From: Artemisia argyi
Taxonomy: Eukaryota; Streptophyta; Magnoliopsida; Asterales; Asteraceae
DNA length: 64,000 bases
Direction of reading: 5' to 3'
Assembly: GCA_030686995.1 (NCBI GenBank)
Contig: CM060698.1
Coordinates: 137,455,106-137,519,105, forward strand
Shown piece by piece: positions 50,388 through 62,822 of the stretch. The position numbers and the translations under genes are program-made. Under the pieces are notes generated by a model that ran no database searches, was not told where the DNA came from, and saw only the letters and a list, made by a program, of their open reading frames with translations. Each line of letters starts with the position of its first letter. The first letter of the stretch is position 1.

Positions 50388-50795
50388 TTTTTGGGCGACC
50401 TACTAGAGTATTATCATGCCATTTCACATAAACATTCCTTACAAGTTCAATCACTACATTTAAAAGCAATGTTACCAAATCTTTCCACCACGACTTCATA
50501 TCCAACGACGTGTTTCGAAGATGCTTTTGTCCATACCTAAAAAAATAAAAATTAAGAAAAAAAAATATTAGATTAGTGGATGACTGATATTAGAGAAGTA
50601 TATGACTGATATTAATATACAAGTACATAAAGTTGGTAACTTGGGAGACTTGGAGTACAGTTGACTTGTATTAATGTACATGTACCAGTTAGGCTAAAAA
50701 GTACAATTTTCGTAAATGTACAAGTACATAAGGTGGGTAATCTGGGCGACTTGAAAGTTGACCAATTTTATGGTCTTTGGGCGACTTTGTTACTA
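50388..50795 (+). repeat. Cluster of tgggcgac motifs (right), divergent promoter region
   Basis: tgggcgac occurs at about 50392, 50737 and 50777 between the divergent GRF and transposase genes, with acaagtaca-type words (about 50357, 50620, 50720, 50828) alternating. It matches the motif cluster 8 kb to the left. Confidence 0.5.
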
Positions 50796-50960
50796 GACAC
50801 ATTTAAGTACAATGACATAAATGAACAAGTACAGAATGGGGTTTCCTACACTTTAATTCCCTAATGTTCTAATGTATATTGATAACTAAATAAAAACAGA
50901 ATGCATTAGCAAATAGTTCATGTTTGTTTTCTGGAAATTAAAAAAAAAAAAAAAGTAAAA

Positions 50961-53528
50961 ATGAGTAATGAAGACACGTCTAAGTTTAAGGTGGTTTTAG
51001 TACATCCAGGGTCAAAGCATGCTGTTAAACTACCTAAAGACATCAGTTACAATAACCTTGTGGCCTACATCAAGAAAAAAGTGGACGTTGCCAAGGCGAT
51101 AGGAACTTGTGATGTAAGGTTGTTTTACAAGGATGGTTCCATGTCATTGGACATTGTTGACGATGATGATGTCCAATACTTAATACATGATGTTTGTTCT
51201 AAAAACGACCAGACTCAGAAATTATTCATATCAATCATGGAACAACCAACGGAGGTAAAATCATCTTATGCTTCTAATAATATATCATTTGATCTTAATG
51301 TTCCATTGTTACCTATACAATTACATCATCCCACCCAAAAAGTTGAAGATTTTTCATTTCACACCAAACCTGATTCGGTTCCGATATGGCAAAAGAACTC
51401 ATTTCAAAATATTCCCATTCCACCCAATGCCCCGACTCCAATTATTAAACAAATCCAGCCTCATATAAAATCATTTACAAGGGATACTAGATTTTACAAG
51501 TTTCGGGAATTTTATAATAAGCAAGAATGCATGTTTGCTATAGGCAAGAAATCATTACTTGAAAGTTTTGAATATGTAGTTATTAAATCTGAAAGCACGA
51601 GGTACAGCGTGAAATGCAGAAACGATGGTTGCCACAGGTCTATATACACTCGCAAAATAAAAGTGGGTAATAAATTCTATGTATCCACCATAAATGACGT
51701 GCACACATGTTCACGAACTAAACTATGTCCTAATCATCGTAATGCTACAATGAAATTATTAAGTCATTTACTTTACGAAAAAATGAAAGATAATAGTAGA
51801 ACATACAAGGTGAGGGATATATAAAAAGATATTAAGGTTGATTGGAAAGTAGACCTTTCTTACAAACGAATATGGGGCGGAAGGAATTTAACGTTTGAGT
51901 TGTTAAATGGGACACCTGAGGATTCGTTTGAGCAGCTTCCGTATTATTGTCACAATTTAAGGATAGCAAACAAGGGGACGGTAACACACATTGAAACAGA
52001 CAATGCAGGAAGATTTAACTCGGTGTTTATAGCATTTGGTGTTACGGTAAGAGTTGCTTTTATATAGAATATAAAGTTAAATATTTATATACTTTTTAAT
52101 AATTTAGTTTAAAGTTTGTTCCCTTTACATTAATCGAAACTAATACATGGTTACTCATTTAGGTTCGGAGTTTCATAGCCTTCATGCGGCCGTTGTTGAT
52201 TATTGATGCGGCGCATCTTAAAGGAAAATACAAAGGTACCAACTTGCTTGCTGTTGGTATGGATGGTGACAACCAAATCATACCAATTGCTACAGGTGTG
52301 GCACAAGGAGAGACAGGTGAAGCATGGACAATATTTTTGACCAAGTTGAAAGAGAGCATCGGTGTAGTTCCTGGCTTGGCAATTATTTCTGACAGACATC
52401 AATCGATTATCCAAGCGTGTAATAAAGTTTTCCCAGATTGCTTTCATGGCAATTGTTGCCGTCACTTGCAAATGAATTGCAATTTGAGCAGCGATAGGGA
52501 TAAGTATATATACTGGAAGGCGTGCAAATCTTATACGGTCGAAAACTTTCACAAAGCAATCGAAGAGCTTCGCGCTGTTAGACCGGAAGCAGTAAAAAAA
52601 CTGGAAGAAGTAGGTTTTGAAAAGTGGTCACGGGCATATTGTGAAGGAAATAGATGCAATTACTTGACGTCTAATAGTGCGGAATCAATTAACAGTTTAA
52701 CGAGACTAGTTCGAAAGGTTCCAATAACACATCTCCTGGAGTATTACAGAAAGTTGTTACAAAACTGGTGTTTTGAACGACGAGAAAAATATCAAGGTAA
52801 ATATTTGGTGTTTCTATAATCTGAATTACTAATAAAATAATTTTTGCATGGTACATTTTTTTACAGTGAAATAATCACAATTTTTTTTCTTTATAATTAT
52901 GTAGACGCACCAGAATTTGAACTTGGAGAATGGGCAGCAGCAAAGGTGCAAGACAGAATGCTAAAGAGTGCTAACTGGGAAGTTAGAGGCATTGCCATGT
53001 GTGCTGTGTACCAAGTGTTAGACACTTATAATTCTCATATAGTCGATTTCATAAAAAGAGAATGCACTTGCAAGTATGTATTACCAACATGTTTATTATA
53101 TATACAAGTTGATTACATTTTATTATTTTTTCTTTCTGACTTGCATATATGTAATTTCATGCAATTTCAAGCAATGGCAACTTTCGGGTATACCGTGTGG
53201 TCATGTGTGTGCTGTGTGTAGGGCAGAAGCTTTGACCGACTGTAACCAATGGGCGCTACCGTGGTTCACAAAAACCAACCTTAAAGGCACATACAATGAA
53301 CTGGTCTTTCCACTGGCAGATGAAGCCGATTGGGTTAATCCCGGTAACCTGCAAAAGGTTTTGCCTCCGGTAATGGTTAAACGACAATCGGGAAGACCAA
53401 AAAACAAAGACCGTATTCGATCAAAAAATGAAGAACCGAAAGAAAATAAGTGTGGCAGGTGTGGCAACAAAGGCCACACACGTGAATCATGTATGCAACC
53501 ATTGCCAAGAATAGAGGTAAGTTTGTAA
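50961..53528 (+). pseudogene. MuDR-type MULE transposase (one nonsense codon)
   Basis: Exons 50961-52046, 52163-52796, 52905-53077 and 53172-53528 keep frame. Domain order: a PB1-like N-terminus (KFKVVLVHPGSKHAVKLP), a MuDR DNA-binding region (KFREFYNKQECMFAIGKKS, then KCRNDGCHRSIYTRK), and the MULE core with its acidic residues (LLIIDAAHLKG, LAIISDRHQSI, TSNSAESIN). After that come a SWIM zinc finger (ECTCK...WQLSGIPCGHVCAV) and a CCHC zinc knuckle (CGRCGNKGHTRESC). TAA at 51822-51824 lies between the DNA-binding region and the DDE core; downstream codons continue to read correctly (KDIKVDWKVDLSYKRIWGG). The exon 3 donor is ambiguous (AA/GT or TAT/GT; only the latter keeps frame). The 3' end may be lost beside a (TA)n tract. 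Confidence 0.8.
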
Positions 53529-53591
53529 CATGACAGAAATTTAGATATGTATATGTGCAGCAAAGTTAGTTATTATTATTATTATTATTAT

Positions 53592-53702
<111 letters not shown>

Positions 53703-54057
53703 GGCCGATTTGTTAGATCTGATGAGAAGCAGCGACGACGGAGTTGGCGGCAGTGGTGTGTCAACGATTCCGGCAGGATCAAGAAAGACGTTATAAACCC
53801 TAATCAATAAGTTAATTGTCACTTTTTCTTCATCCATTATTGAATTTCTTGATGAATGTTTATTTTTGTTTTACCAATTTAATGGTGTTTGGTTTTGTGG
53901 TTTCTGGAATTAGGGTTTTTTTTTTTCTCGTTCTTGATTTGACCTCTTTGGTGTTGATTGGTTGGCGTTACTAACCAGTTTGTTACACCATGGTGTTATG
54001 TTATAACAGGAGTAGTGAAAGATGAGGAGTTCGAATGTGATTGACGATGGATAAACA

Positions 54058-55165
54058 ATGGGAAAAAGGGGTTGTATTGTGGTTGTGGTCAATGGTGTAG
54101 AAATTGTAGATGGAGTTGTTCATCATATAAGCAGACATAATCATGAGAAATGTCCACAGAGAATGCATTTGGAAGGAGGGACATCAAATTGGTCATACAC
54201 ACAAGAGGTAAACTTTATGTCCTTTGAATACCCATATATGCATTTAGATGAAGTTTATTGGAGTTAGTGTGATGCACAATGATGTATGCAAAATCACTCT
54301 GTCACGTACTACTTTAGGGGTTGGGTTTATAGGCTTATTGAGATTGGGAAAATAAATAAGGTTACTTTTTACAGCTTATCGGCTTATTTGTATAGGTTTA
54401 TTGATTTTGTTAATCCATAAACTGGAGTTCATAAGCTTATAAGCTAATGTATGTGGCTTTTTAAAATTTCAGTACACCGTTTAGCCAACCAATAAGCTAA
54501 TCTAACAACCCCTTAGCGTGTTTGGAAATTAGTATTCATGGATTGTTTATATTGCTGGAAATTTGTCACACAGATCTTACGGTTAAAACCACGTTAGACG
54601 GATTAATATACTTTATTGTTGTTGGCAGTCGAAATCAGTGTTATCAAGCTTCAGTTAATGGTCGTGACTCTGCTCTTACTGATTTTCTCATTTTAAGTAT
54701 TCAAGGTAACTTTCCACTAACATTGCGTTTCTTTTTTCATATATAAAGTCGTAGTAACATGTATGTGAATCAAAATTCAGTTTCTTTACATTGAAGACCT
54801 GAACTTTCTGTCTTAAAACGATAGGTGAATTGGCTTATTCAAGATGCTTTTGTTGATCTTGACCATCACAATGCTATTGGCCTTTCGAAACATCTTGACA
54901 CCGAAAAACTCGACGGGTAAGTATAGGGTAATAGCTTGATCTTAGACGCTAACTATATGGCAGTGACGTAATCATTTTTCTGTTGCAGAACGGGGAAAAT
55001 TAGGTTTGTTAATAAAGATGATGGTTTACAAGGTGTGGAGAAAGAGTATGCCAAATTTAGTGAAGGTACCAAAGGGTCGCATGCTTTAGTTTCCACGCCA
55101 AATTATCTTTTCTGCAGGTTTATATGTGGTGGAAAGATCTCACATATGCAGTCAACTTAAACAGT
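54058..55165 (+). other. Possible gene fragments, unidentified
   Basis: Several short open stretches are bordered by plausible splice sites: MGKRGCIVVVVNGVEIVDG (54058 on, donor about 54209), a stretch with SRNQCYQASVNGRDSALTD (about 54628-54705), VNWLIQDAFVDLDHHNAIG (about 54824-54917) and GKIRFVNKDDGLQGVEK (about 54990-55065). They could be exons of a gene cut off by the retrotransposon at 55210. I do not recognise the protein and frames between pieces were not confirmed. Confidence 0.25.
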
Positions 55166-55209
55166 GTCCTTTTGAACATGAGCTTCGGCCGAAATAGCAT
55201 CAGGTGTAC

Positions 55210-56615
55210 TGATGAGGCGAAAAATGATCCGTTTTTAGGGGGTCATTTAAGCCCGAATCCGAATTTATTTGATCAAATATTGCCCTAAATCGTTCCTTTT
55301 GTGATTTTAGGTACTTTGGGAGTGAAATCTGGAAAAGGAAGCAATTCGGACGTTTTTGGAGCATAAAAGTGAAGAAAACGCCAAAGTCTTAATTTTCCAT
55401 GCTGGGAACAGTGCATGACGGCGTCAAGAGGAGTTTCCTGACGGCGTCAAGAGTAAAAGTCCATGACGACCCAGAAGAGTTTTGACGGCGTCATGAAGGT
55501 AGGGCGTCAAGAGTTAAAGTCGTGACGGCCTGGAAATGTATTGTTCTTGACGGCGTCAAATGTAGATCTAGGCAGTCCCAGGATTGTTTTGGCGGCGAGG
55601 TGACGGCGTCACCTATTTGGTCTTGACGCCGTCAGACCCCTTTTCCTATATATAGTTTTCTAATTTTTCACATTAAAAAAGAGAAGTTTTGGGAGAAACC
55701 CTAAGTACGATTTTGGTGTAACTTTACAGGTTTTTCAAGGGTTCCAACCCCTTGATACCTTGCATGATTAATCAAGATAAGTGTTCTTCTAATTCAATCA
55801 ATATGTCTATGTGTTGGTTGTCTATATCATGTTCTTGTCTTAATTCCATCATGCTAGGCTAGATCTCTTTTGTGTTTGCTTAGATCTAATGAAACTTGGA
55901 TATTGATTATGTGTTGATTACTTGTTTATTCTTGTCTTGGATGAATGATTTATATGTTAGGCTTAAGAAAACTGGCAGATCTCCAATTGGTAACATGCTT
56001 GAACGTCTTAAGAAACATGAACCAACGCGCACTAGGTCTTTATTGGTTGTATTTAATGCATGAGCCACTGTTTACAATCCCTATAGTTGTGCTGGGCATG
56101 GTGTAGGAGGAGATAAGAGCTCATAGAATTGGGGAGTTATGTGTGCCACCCCATGAATGGTATTAAGGAATACGATCCGTCATCCATGCAATTATAACAA
56201 GTAATTAACGTGTAAAAGATATCTAGGGAGTAGTGAAATCTAAGTAAACACATTTTCTCCAATTACTGCTCACAATTTTAGTATAAATTAGTTTGCTTTC
56301 ATTTTTAGTATTTTATTTTGATTGCATCTTAGTATTGGGTTAGTTGAATAGCAACTAATTCCGCCCACTCTTCCAAAACCCGAGATTTTTATTTGCTTTC
56401 TAAAAAATATAAAAACACAAAAATAATCATCCCTCACCTTTAGAACTAGTATTTAGGCTTTCTAATCCTAGCGACACTATTCCTAAGCTGAACGATCAAT
56501 CCCCCGGTACTTGTCACTATACTATACTACAACGATCAGGTACACTGCCTGGTGGGGGTTGTAAGCTTCTCGAGATCCCTCGAGAGGTAAAGCCTGTTGC
56601 GATTCCCACGCATCA
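55210..56615 (+). repeat. Left LTR
   Basis: 1,406 bp, from TGATGAGG to about CATCA before the primer site. Six TGACG(G/C)CGTCA palindromes lie between 55416 and 55634, and a TATATATAG box-like sequence at about 55650. The 3' boundary is uncertain by a few bases. Confidence 0.88.
55416..55634 (+). promoter_or_regulatory. Cluster of TGACGGCGTCA palindromes in the LTR
   Basis: Full sites at 55416, 55439, 55483, 55548, 55601 and (TGACGCCGTCA) 55624, with extra TGACG half sites between. TGACG is the core bound by plant TGA-class bZIP factors; two inverted cores with one shared base pair make this 11-mer. Pairs also occur in the interior at 58330/58352, 58821/58842 and 60769/60792, and the cluster recurs in the right LTR with several sites mutated to TGACGACGTCA. 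Binding is inferred only from the motif. Confidence 0.6.
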
Positions 56616-56621
56616 AGTTTT

Positions 56622-56640
56622 TGGCGCCGCAGCCCGGGGA
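56622..56640 (+). other. Primer-binding site
   Basis: tggcgccgcagcccgggga begins seven bases after the predicted LTR end. Apart from a small mismatch block it is complementary to the 3' end of plant tRNA-Asp. Confidence 0.6.
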
Positions 56641-56781
56641 ATAGTTATTGTCTAGGTTAGAATTTCTTTTTATTAGGTCTACTTGCTAGATTCCTTTCTA
56701 GTAAGATTTTATTTTTTTATTTTTAGGTTTTCTTTAGTCTATCTCAATTCTTTGTGTCTTTGTTCGTAACCACCCAACTTC

Positions 56782-58230
56782 ATGGACAACGGGAACATCT
56801 TTGAACCCGTCATCCCACCACAACAAAACCCACCACTAGAACCCCTTAGGCCCCGAACCTTAGGAGAGTATTCCCGACCTAGCCACCAAGGCTACCGAAA
56901 CACCATTGAGCTCACCGGAGCCAATGTGACCCCCTTGCGATCCGACACCATCCGGTTGGTGCAAAGCGGATGTGCATTCCATGGACTTTGTTCCGAAGAT
57001 CCAAACCAACATCTTAAGGACTTTCTCAAAATCGTATATTCCATAGACCTAGGTGTTGAAACTAGAGAGACTACCCGTTTACGCCTATTCCAATTCTCTC
57101 TACGGGATCAAGCTAGTCAATGGCTTGAGCGTTTACCAGCGGGATCCATCACCACATGGGATGATCTCACCACTCGTTTCCTTGCTTAATTTTTCCCACC
57201 GGGGAGAACTACTAAGCTTAGAAATGACATCTTGACGTTCCAACAACGTCAAAATGAAACCTTTTATAAAGCATGGATTCGATATAAAGACCTACTCCGA
57301 AAAGTCCCTCATCATGGCATCGAACCGTGGCTCCAGATCCAAATCTTTTACGATAAGGTTGACTATCAAACAAGGAGAGCCATTGATTACGCAGCCAAGG
57401 GTAGGCTAAATAGACTTAGCGTTGACGAGTGCTGGAAAGTTCTTGAGGGGTTGGCACAATACGAAGAGGAAGGATGGGAGGACCCGATGCTCCCAAGCAA
57501 GGTAAAACTTGACTATGCATGTGCCACCCAAGAACAGTTGTTAGGAAGCATCGAGAAGCAGGTAAAAGAATTGATGAGTATTGAGAAACTTGCTGCTGAA
57601 CCCATGTGGAATCATAATCCACGTAGGAACACGGTTATCAACCAGAATTTTCCTGAACGCTCACGACAAGAGGAATTTGAAGGGATAATGGTAACCTTCA
57701 TGAATAATCATGAAAAACAAATCCAGCACCTAGAGGCACGCATGAAAAGCACTCATAAAACTTTTATGAATTTCGCAGACCAATTCATATCAAGGGTCAA
57801 AGAAAAGATCAAAGAAAATTCCGTACCTAAAAAAATTGAAAAAGTCTTCGAGGTGTCAACCCCTTTGGTATTTGACCAAGAGGATAGCGGGAAATTTTCC
57901 CCAAGTGCTTTACCATTAACTACCCCCCGTTCTCATGAGCACCCCCATGCAGAGAAAAGTTCGCAAATCCATAACATTTTCGTTGGATGTTTGCGAACTA
58001 CATTCCCGAACTCATCCAAAAAACGTTCTTTTGGTTTTAAACCCGGTGTGAAGAGGTCGCACCTCAAAAACACCACTGATTTGAAACCCTCTATGGAACA
58101 ACATCTCTCTTTTCACACCAATGACCCGTGCACAGGGTTCGACTTAGCCAAAATGTCATCCAACCCCTTCTACAACCTCACCTCTTTCCGTGACAGTAAT
58201 GAGACGTTCGACCCTGGTGGACCTCGTTAA
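56782..58230 (+). pseudogene. gag-like ORF with one nonsense codon
   Basis: MDNGNIFEPVIPPQ starts a 483-codon frame broken only by TAA at 57187-57189, where the reading continues directly (RFLA-stop-FFPPGRTTKLRNDI). Related elements have glutamine there (CAA to TAA, memory of the family). The retrotransposon gag core is evident (DFLKIVYSIDL, LRLFQFSLRDQASQWLERLP, TTWDDLTTRFL, then FYKAWIRYKDLLRKVPHH and FYDKVDYQTRRAIDYAA). The C-terminal part has a coiled coil (NNHEKQIQHLEARMKS). A zinc knuckle is not seen. It would form the capsid-like particle. Confidence 0.8.
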
Positions 58231-58927
58231 CGGAATAGCTACTCATGGGTTTTACTAATGTTTAGCCATTCACGCGAAATGCAGGGACTAAACATGGAAC
58301 TACTCCAATTCTCACCTTACACGGGCATCTGACGACGTCAGATTTAACTCTTGATGCCGTCAGCTCGATGGATCAGCAATATTAACCCAAAACCAATCAC
58401 TTTCAACCCATACCCCACAAATCTCACCCAAGGTGCTGCTGCTACTCCGATTCTCCACCATCCAATTCGACGTCTTCCGCATCCAATCTCCACTTGGTAA
58501 GTAAGTTTTCTTCATCCTTTTTCGATCAATTGTCCTTAGGACCCATCAATTTGGAAAACCCCTTTCGCCCAAAACCCCACTCGTGACCCATTATTAACAA
58601 ATCGTAATGCCATCCATTTGGTGATTTGTAACATGGGGGTTACCCGTTGATTATGTTATCTCACTCGAATTATGCATTAGATTAGGGAAAGCCACTCATG
58701 CCACGGATTCTTTGACCCCCCCACCCATGTTTTCTGATTAAAGGAGTGTTTGGGTAATGGGTTAAGAGTTTGAAAATTGATTTTTCCCTCGCATATGCAT
58801 GATTCGGATTCTGATCCATCTGACGGCGTCAGGATTACTCTTGACGGCGTCAGATGTGTCTGACTGCATAAAGTTCATCAAAATTCTCGTTCTAATCGTT
58901 TCCTTTCACTCCACCTTTTCCAGGAAA

Positions 58928-60219
58928 ATGAGCAAAAGATCTCGTCAGCATAAGGGCAGTTCCTCTAGATCTCAAAGGGTCAATTATGGAGAATTAGTCC
59001 ATAGTTGGAGCGAGTTTGACAATGTTGGTGCTAACACCAAGTATGCGGAGTTGTGTAACCACCATATTGATGCTGGGGCTGTGGTTGACTGGGATTTTCT
59101 AAGAGCCAATGGGTTGGAGGCTGCGTTTTTAGGGAGGATCCACACAGATGGGTTTGCGGGTCCACAGTGGGAGATGTTGTTTAGGATTAGAGAGACAGTA
59201 TATAGTGAGTTAGTGAGGGAGTTCTTTGCGACCTTCCGTTTTGATCAGGCTGAGGCTAGGACAGATATGGGGGGCACCACTGTGTATTTTAGGCTAGGGG
59301 AGAGTTGCGGTCATGTTCAGTGGCTGAGTTTGGTTGGAGGATTGGGTTGTATACTAGAGAGGAGGTTGATGGGACTTTTATGCAGAGGTTGTTACATGGA
59401 GAGACTCAGAGGAGTGAGATGAGGTGTATCACTTTTTGGCCGACCATAGGGAACGGGGTTTACACCTCGACTACCGGGGCAGCATCCATCAGGGACCCCG
59501 TAGCTAGGCTAGTCCACAGGTGCATCACATACAGCCTGTCAGGACGTCATGGCACCACTCACCGTGTCACTGCTTCAGACCTGTTCTATTTGTACACCAT
59601 CTTTTCTGCGGATGTCTACTGCAACATCCTATTTTGGGTGGCCAGTTATTTGAGGACCAGTGTGGGTGAGAGGGATATTGACAAGGTGTATAGGGGGATG
59701 TTCGTGACCCGGTTGGCTCGTTCCTATGCTCTTCTTACTCCTCAGATCATAGGGTACTTGAGCGACTGCGGGAACTGTAGGGTAGTGAGGGCTAAATCCC
59801 TCAGGCAGATGAGCATTGTGATGCCAGAGAGGAATGGGACCTATACTTGGTATGAGGAAGGGGGGCCAGATATTCAGGAGGATGCTGATGATGAGGTAGA
59901 CCCCCAGCAGCATCAGTTCCAGGGGTATGAGGAGGGGACGGCTGACTACTACCGACACATGAGTCGGGGAGACTGGCAGGCACACCAGGGTGCTTGGATG
60001 GGTCAGATGGATGCATGGCGAACCACCACTGACCAGCGCTTTGATTGGATGTACGACCATACCATCCGCCAGATGCAGCACCTCTCCACCCGAGATCAGC
60101 TTGAGCCTCACCTGCAGATTGACCTTTTCCCAGGCCGAGAGACTGACTACCCTCCCTACGGGTACACCGGACACCTCCCTCCTGGCTATGACTACCGCTT
60201 TGGTCCTCCTCCCCAGTGA
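58928..60219 (+). pseudogene. Second retrotransposon ORF (plant transposon protein type), frameshifted
   Basis: MSKRSRQHKGSSSRSQ starts the likely product; an upstream in-frame ATG at 58799 includes a palindrome pair and is probably untranslated. The first part (LVREFFATFRFDQAEA) continues, after one missing G in the run at 59297-59300, as RSCSVAEFGWRIGLYTREEV, RCITFWPTIGNGVY, RDPVARLVHRCI, SDLFYLYTIFSADV and GMFVTRLARSYALLTP. This pattern is that of the 'putative plant transposon protein' found in Athila-like elements downstream of gag or pol. Its biochemical role is unknown. The C-terminal tail is acidic, then proline and tyrosine rich (PPYGYTGHLPPGYDYRFGPP). Confidence 0.7.
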
Positions 60220-62180
60220 CTCCTCTTGATCTCTGTTGTCTTTGAACTATTTATTGATGGTTGTGTAATTTGAAACATTTGGTACTGTAATAGCTTAGGA
60301 TGCGGCCTTTGTTGGCCTTGAACAATTTACTTGCATGTTTACGTTTGTTTTGAAATAATTAATGGTGCTCATGGTGACATTATTCATTTCGTATGTTCTT
60401 ATTTGTGTGATTTTATTTGTTTGATTGTTATTTGCTTCCGTATGCATGCTTTATTTTTATTGTTGGTAGATCATGTTTCTAAACTAAATAGTGGAAATAC
60501 TTTACTTTGTTGTTTTGGTCTAGTCTTAACTCCACCTAAAGGTATTTTTGCAAAAGATAAGTGTAAGGGGAAACCCCAAATATGTTTTTAAGAAACAAAC
60601 CGATCATGATTCTCCACAGTATTAAATGAGCATGTATATTCGTATTTGTTAGAGTCAAATGCTTGTATTGAGTCATAATGAAGTTTTGCAGGATTTTCCA
60701 GGAAGTAGGACCAAGTTTTTCCAGAAATTTTCCGGAAACTTAACATAAGGATTTCTGCAGGTCAATTCTGACGGCGTCAGGGGTTTACTCTTGACGGCGT
60801 CAGGAGTTAAAATCTGGAAATTTTACCGGTTTTGTTTTTCTAACGGAGTCTTATGGTTTTTGTGAATTATTAAGTTTTATAATCTCCAGGAGATCTGCAA
60901 ACTTCATTCCACAAGCATTATATCTTATCTTGTTTTCTAGGATTTAGAAACTTATATAGGATGCCGCCGATTTTACGCGAGGTTGTCTTGTCTATTTTGT
61001 CAGGTTTTACAGGTTATGTATGACAAGGAGATGATTTATATTCTGGATGGGAAGCTTTGATTGTTCATTTTCTTGGAGGAAGATTTAACCTGACCATCCT
61101 ATTATCCATACCGAGCGAATCAGGGGAGTATTTGATTTCATTCTCTTTACTTTTTCACTTTTACATTCTTTACTTGAACATTGGGGACAATGTTCATCTT
61201 AAGTGTAAGGGGAGGGTAAAAAGATGATACCTTACATATGCACTTTCGCTTGAGTTTGTTTTGTTTGATGGTAGATGTGTAATAAAACTATGAGAAATAC
61301 TTGTTAGTGCAATTTTAGCGCCAAATTTAAAATTTTTTACAACATTTAGGAGTGAAACTTTAGCCATAGCAAGCGTCTCATAGATAGGAGATTGTATGAC
61401 TAGCACATAACCGTATATTCAGAAAAATTTTCCACCCAAAAATGTGAGGTTCGCCTTTAGATTTGATAGGAAAAGCATTCATTATTAGTGCTTATGAGTG
61501 TACCGGTAGCATTTAGATTCTAGAACTTGCGTTAGTGATGCATCCCGAGACCGCTAGTGAGACTACATTCGTGTAGTAGGATTTACTACATGATAAGAGG
61601 CATTAGGATTACCCTTGTGTTAAACCCGTATCATAATTACTTGACCATTTAAGTCATATTACTTGGCTAGTTAAGTCAACTAATTTTTCCCACACCCTTA
61701 GCGTTGTACTCATTTTTAGTACACGAAACCCCTAGTACACCCCTCCGAGCCTATCTTTTCGTTTCTAACTTTAAGCATTTTACTTAAAGGAAGAATTTGT
61801 TACACCCCACTTAATTGTACAACCAAATCGCCTTAGCCTTCCGTGTATGCGCTCATTTTTAGTGCATTATTGTTATTTGTTTAAACCCTAAGTTAAGTTT
61901 CTAATTGATTACATGGTTGCTAAGTCGAGTCATATCCTTGTACATATTGTTTTGGGACGATTGGGACTCATGGGTAAGTACTTATTTTATGGAGTAATGG
62001 GGAAGAACATCATTTATTACCCCCCATATGTGCGTTAATCTTACAAGTGCTCCAAGTGTTTTAATTTTCTTAATTCGAGTCATTAGATTAGTTAAATGTA
62101 AAGTATGTAAAAATTCAAGTGTAAGGGGAATGCTCAATTCCCTATGATGTATTATTTTGGATGGTAGGGTAAGAGTGTAT

Positions 62181-62219
<39 letters not shown>

Positions 62220-62822
62220 GAAAAAAATCAAGAAAAAGAAAAAAAAATAGAAAAAGGAAAAATAGAAAAAACATACGGACTACCATCCCTTTTCATTCTA
62301 TGTTTATTTTATGTTTTTGTTATTTTTCATTTATTAGCTTAAGTCGAGTCTAGTCTTGGCTTAGCAACGCCATATTGTACATGTAATTAACTAAGATTGT
62401 TAACTCGCCACCAGTAAAACTTCCTTTATCCAACAAAACCGTGTATTTCATATCCCTACACCTAACGTTACAACCCTTTAAAAGACCTCTTTGATAGTTT
62501 ATCCTAGGTGCTTACGCCATGTGGTGGAGGTTTGATCCTTTCCCAAGCCTATGGTAATCTATTTTGCTATGACAGGTAGTGAGAGATATCTTCCATTTCC
62601 ATATTGTAATTTATACTTTATTACACCCGAGAGATGTGAGTATCTAAACACTATTTGTGAGGTGCTTGTGTATGACCTCCGTGCTTGTCTATTGGTCTTT
62701 AGTGGAACGATTATTTGTTGTAATTACTTTTATATGAGTGTTAAATGACCCCTAACTTGTCTTTTGAGTAGAATAAATGCGCATTTGCTTGAGGACAAGC
62801 AAATCTCAAGTGTAAGGGTATA
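60220..62822 (+). other. Long non-coding 3' region of the retrotransposon
   Basis: 2.6 kb with no supported ORF. It contains a palindrome pair (60769/60792), a poly(A) tract (62183-62217) and four copies of the purine-rich word agtgtaaggg (about 60559, 61200, 62118 and 62809). The last is followed within 14 bases by the right LTR and is the best candidate for the polypurine primer. Confidence 0.75.

Noticed and set aside
59629..60174. 181-residue minus-strand ORF
   Set aside because: Antisense of the second retrotransposon ORF; no independent motif.
60331..60591. 86-residue ORF after the second retrotransposon ORF
   Set aside because: No motif, no codon bias, and it ends in a purine-rich primer-like word; treated as non-coding.
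62157..62342. Lysine-rich ORF
   Set aside because: Translation through a poly(A) tract in the retrotransposon 3' region.
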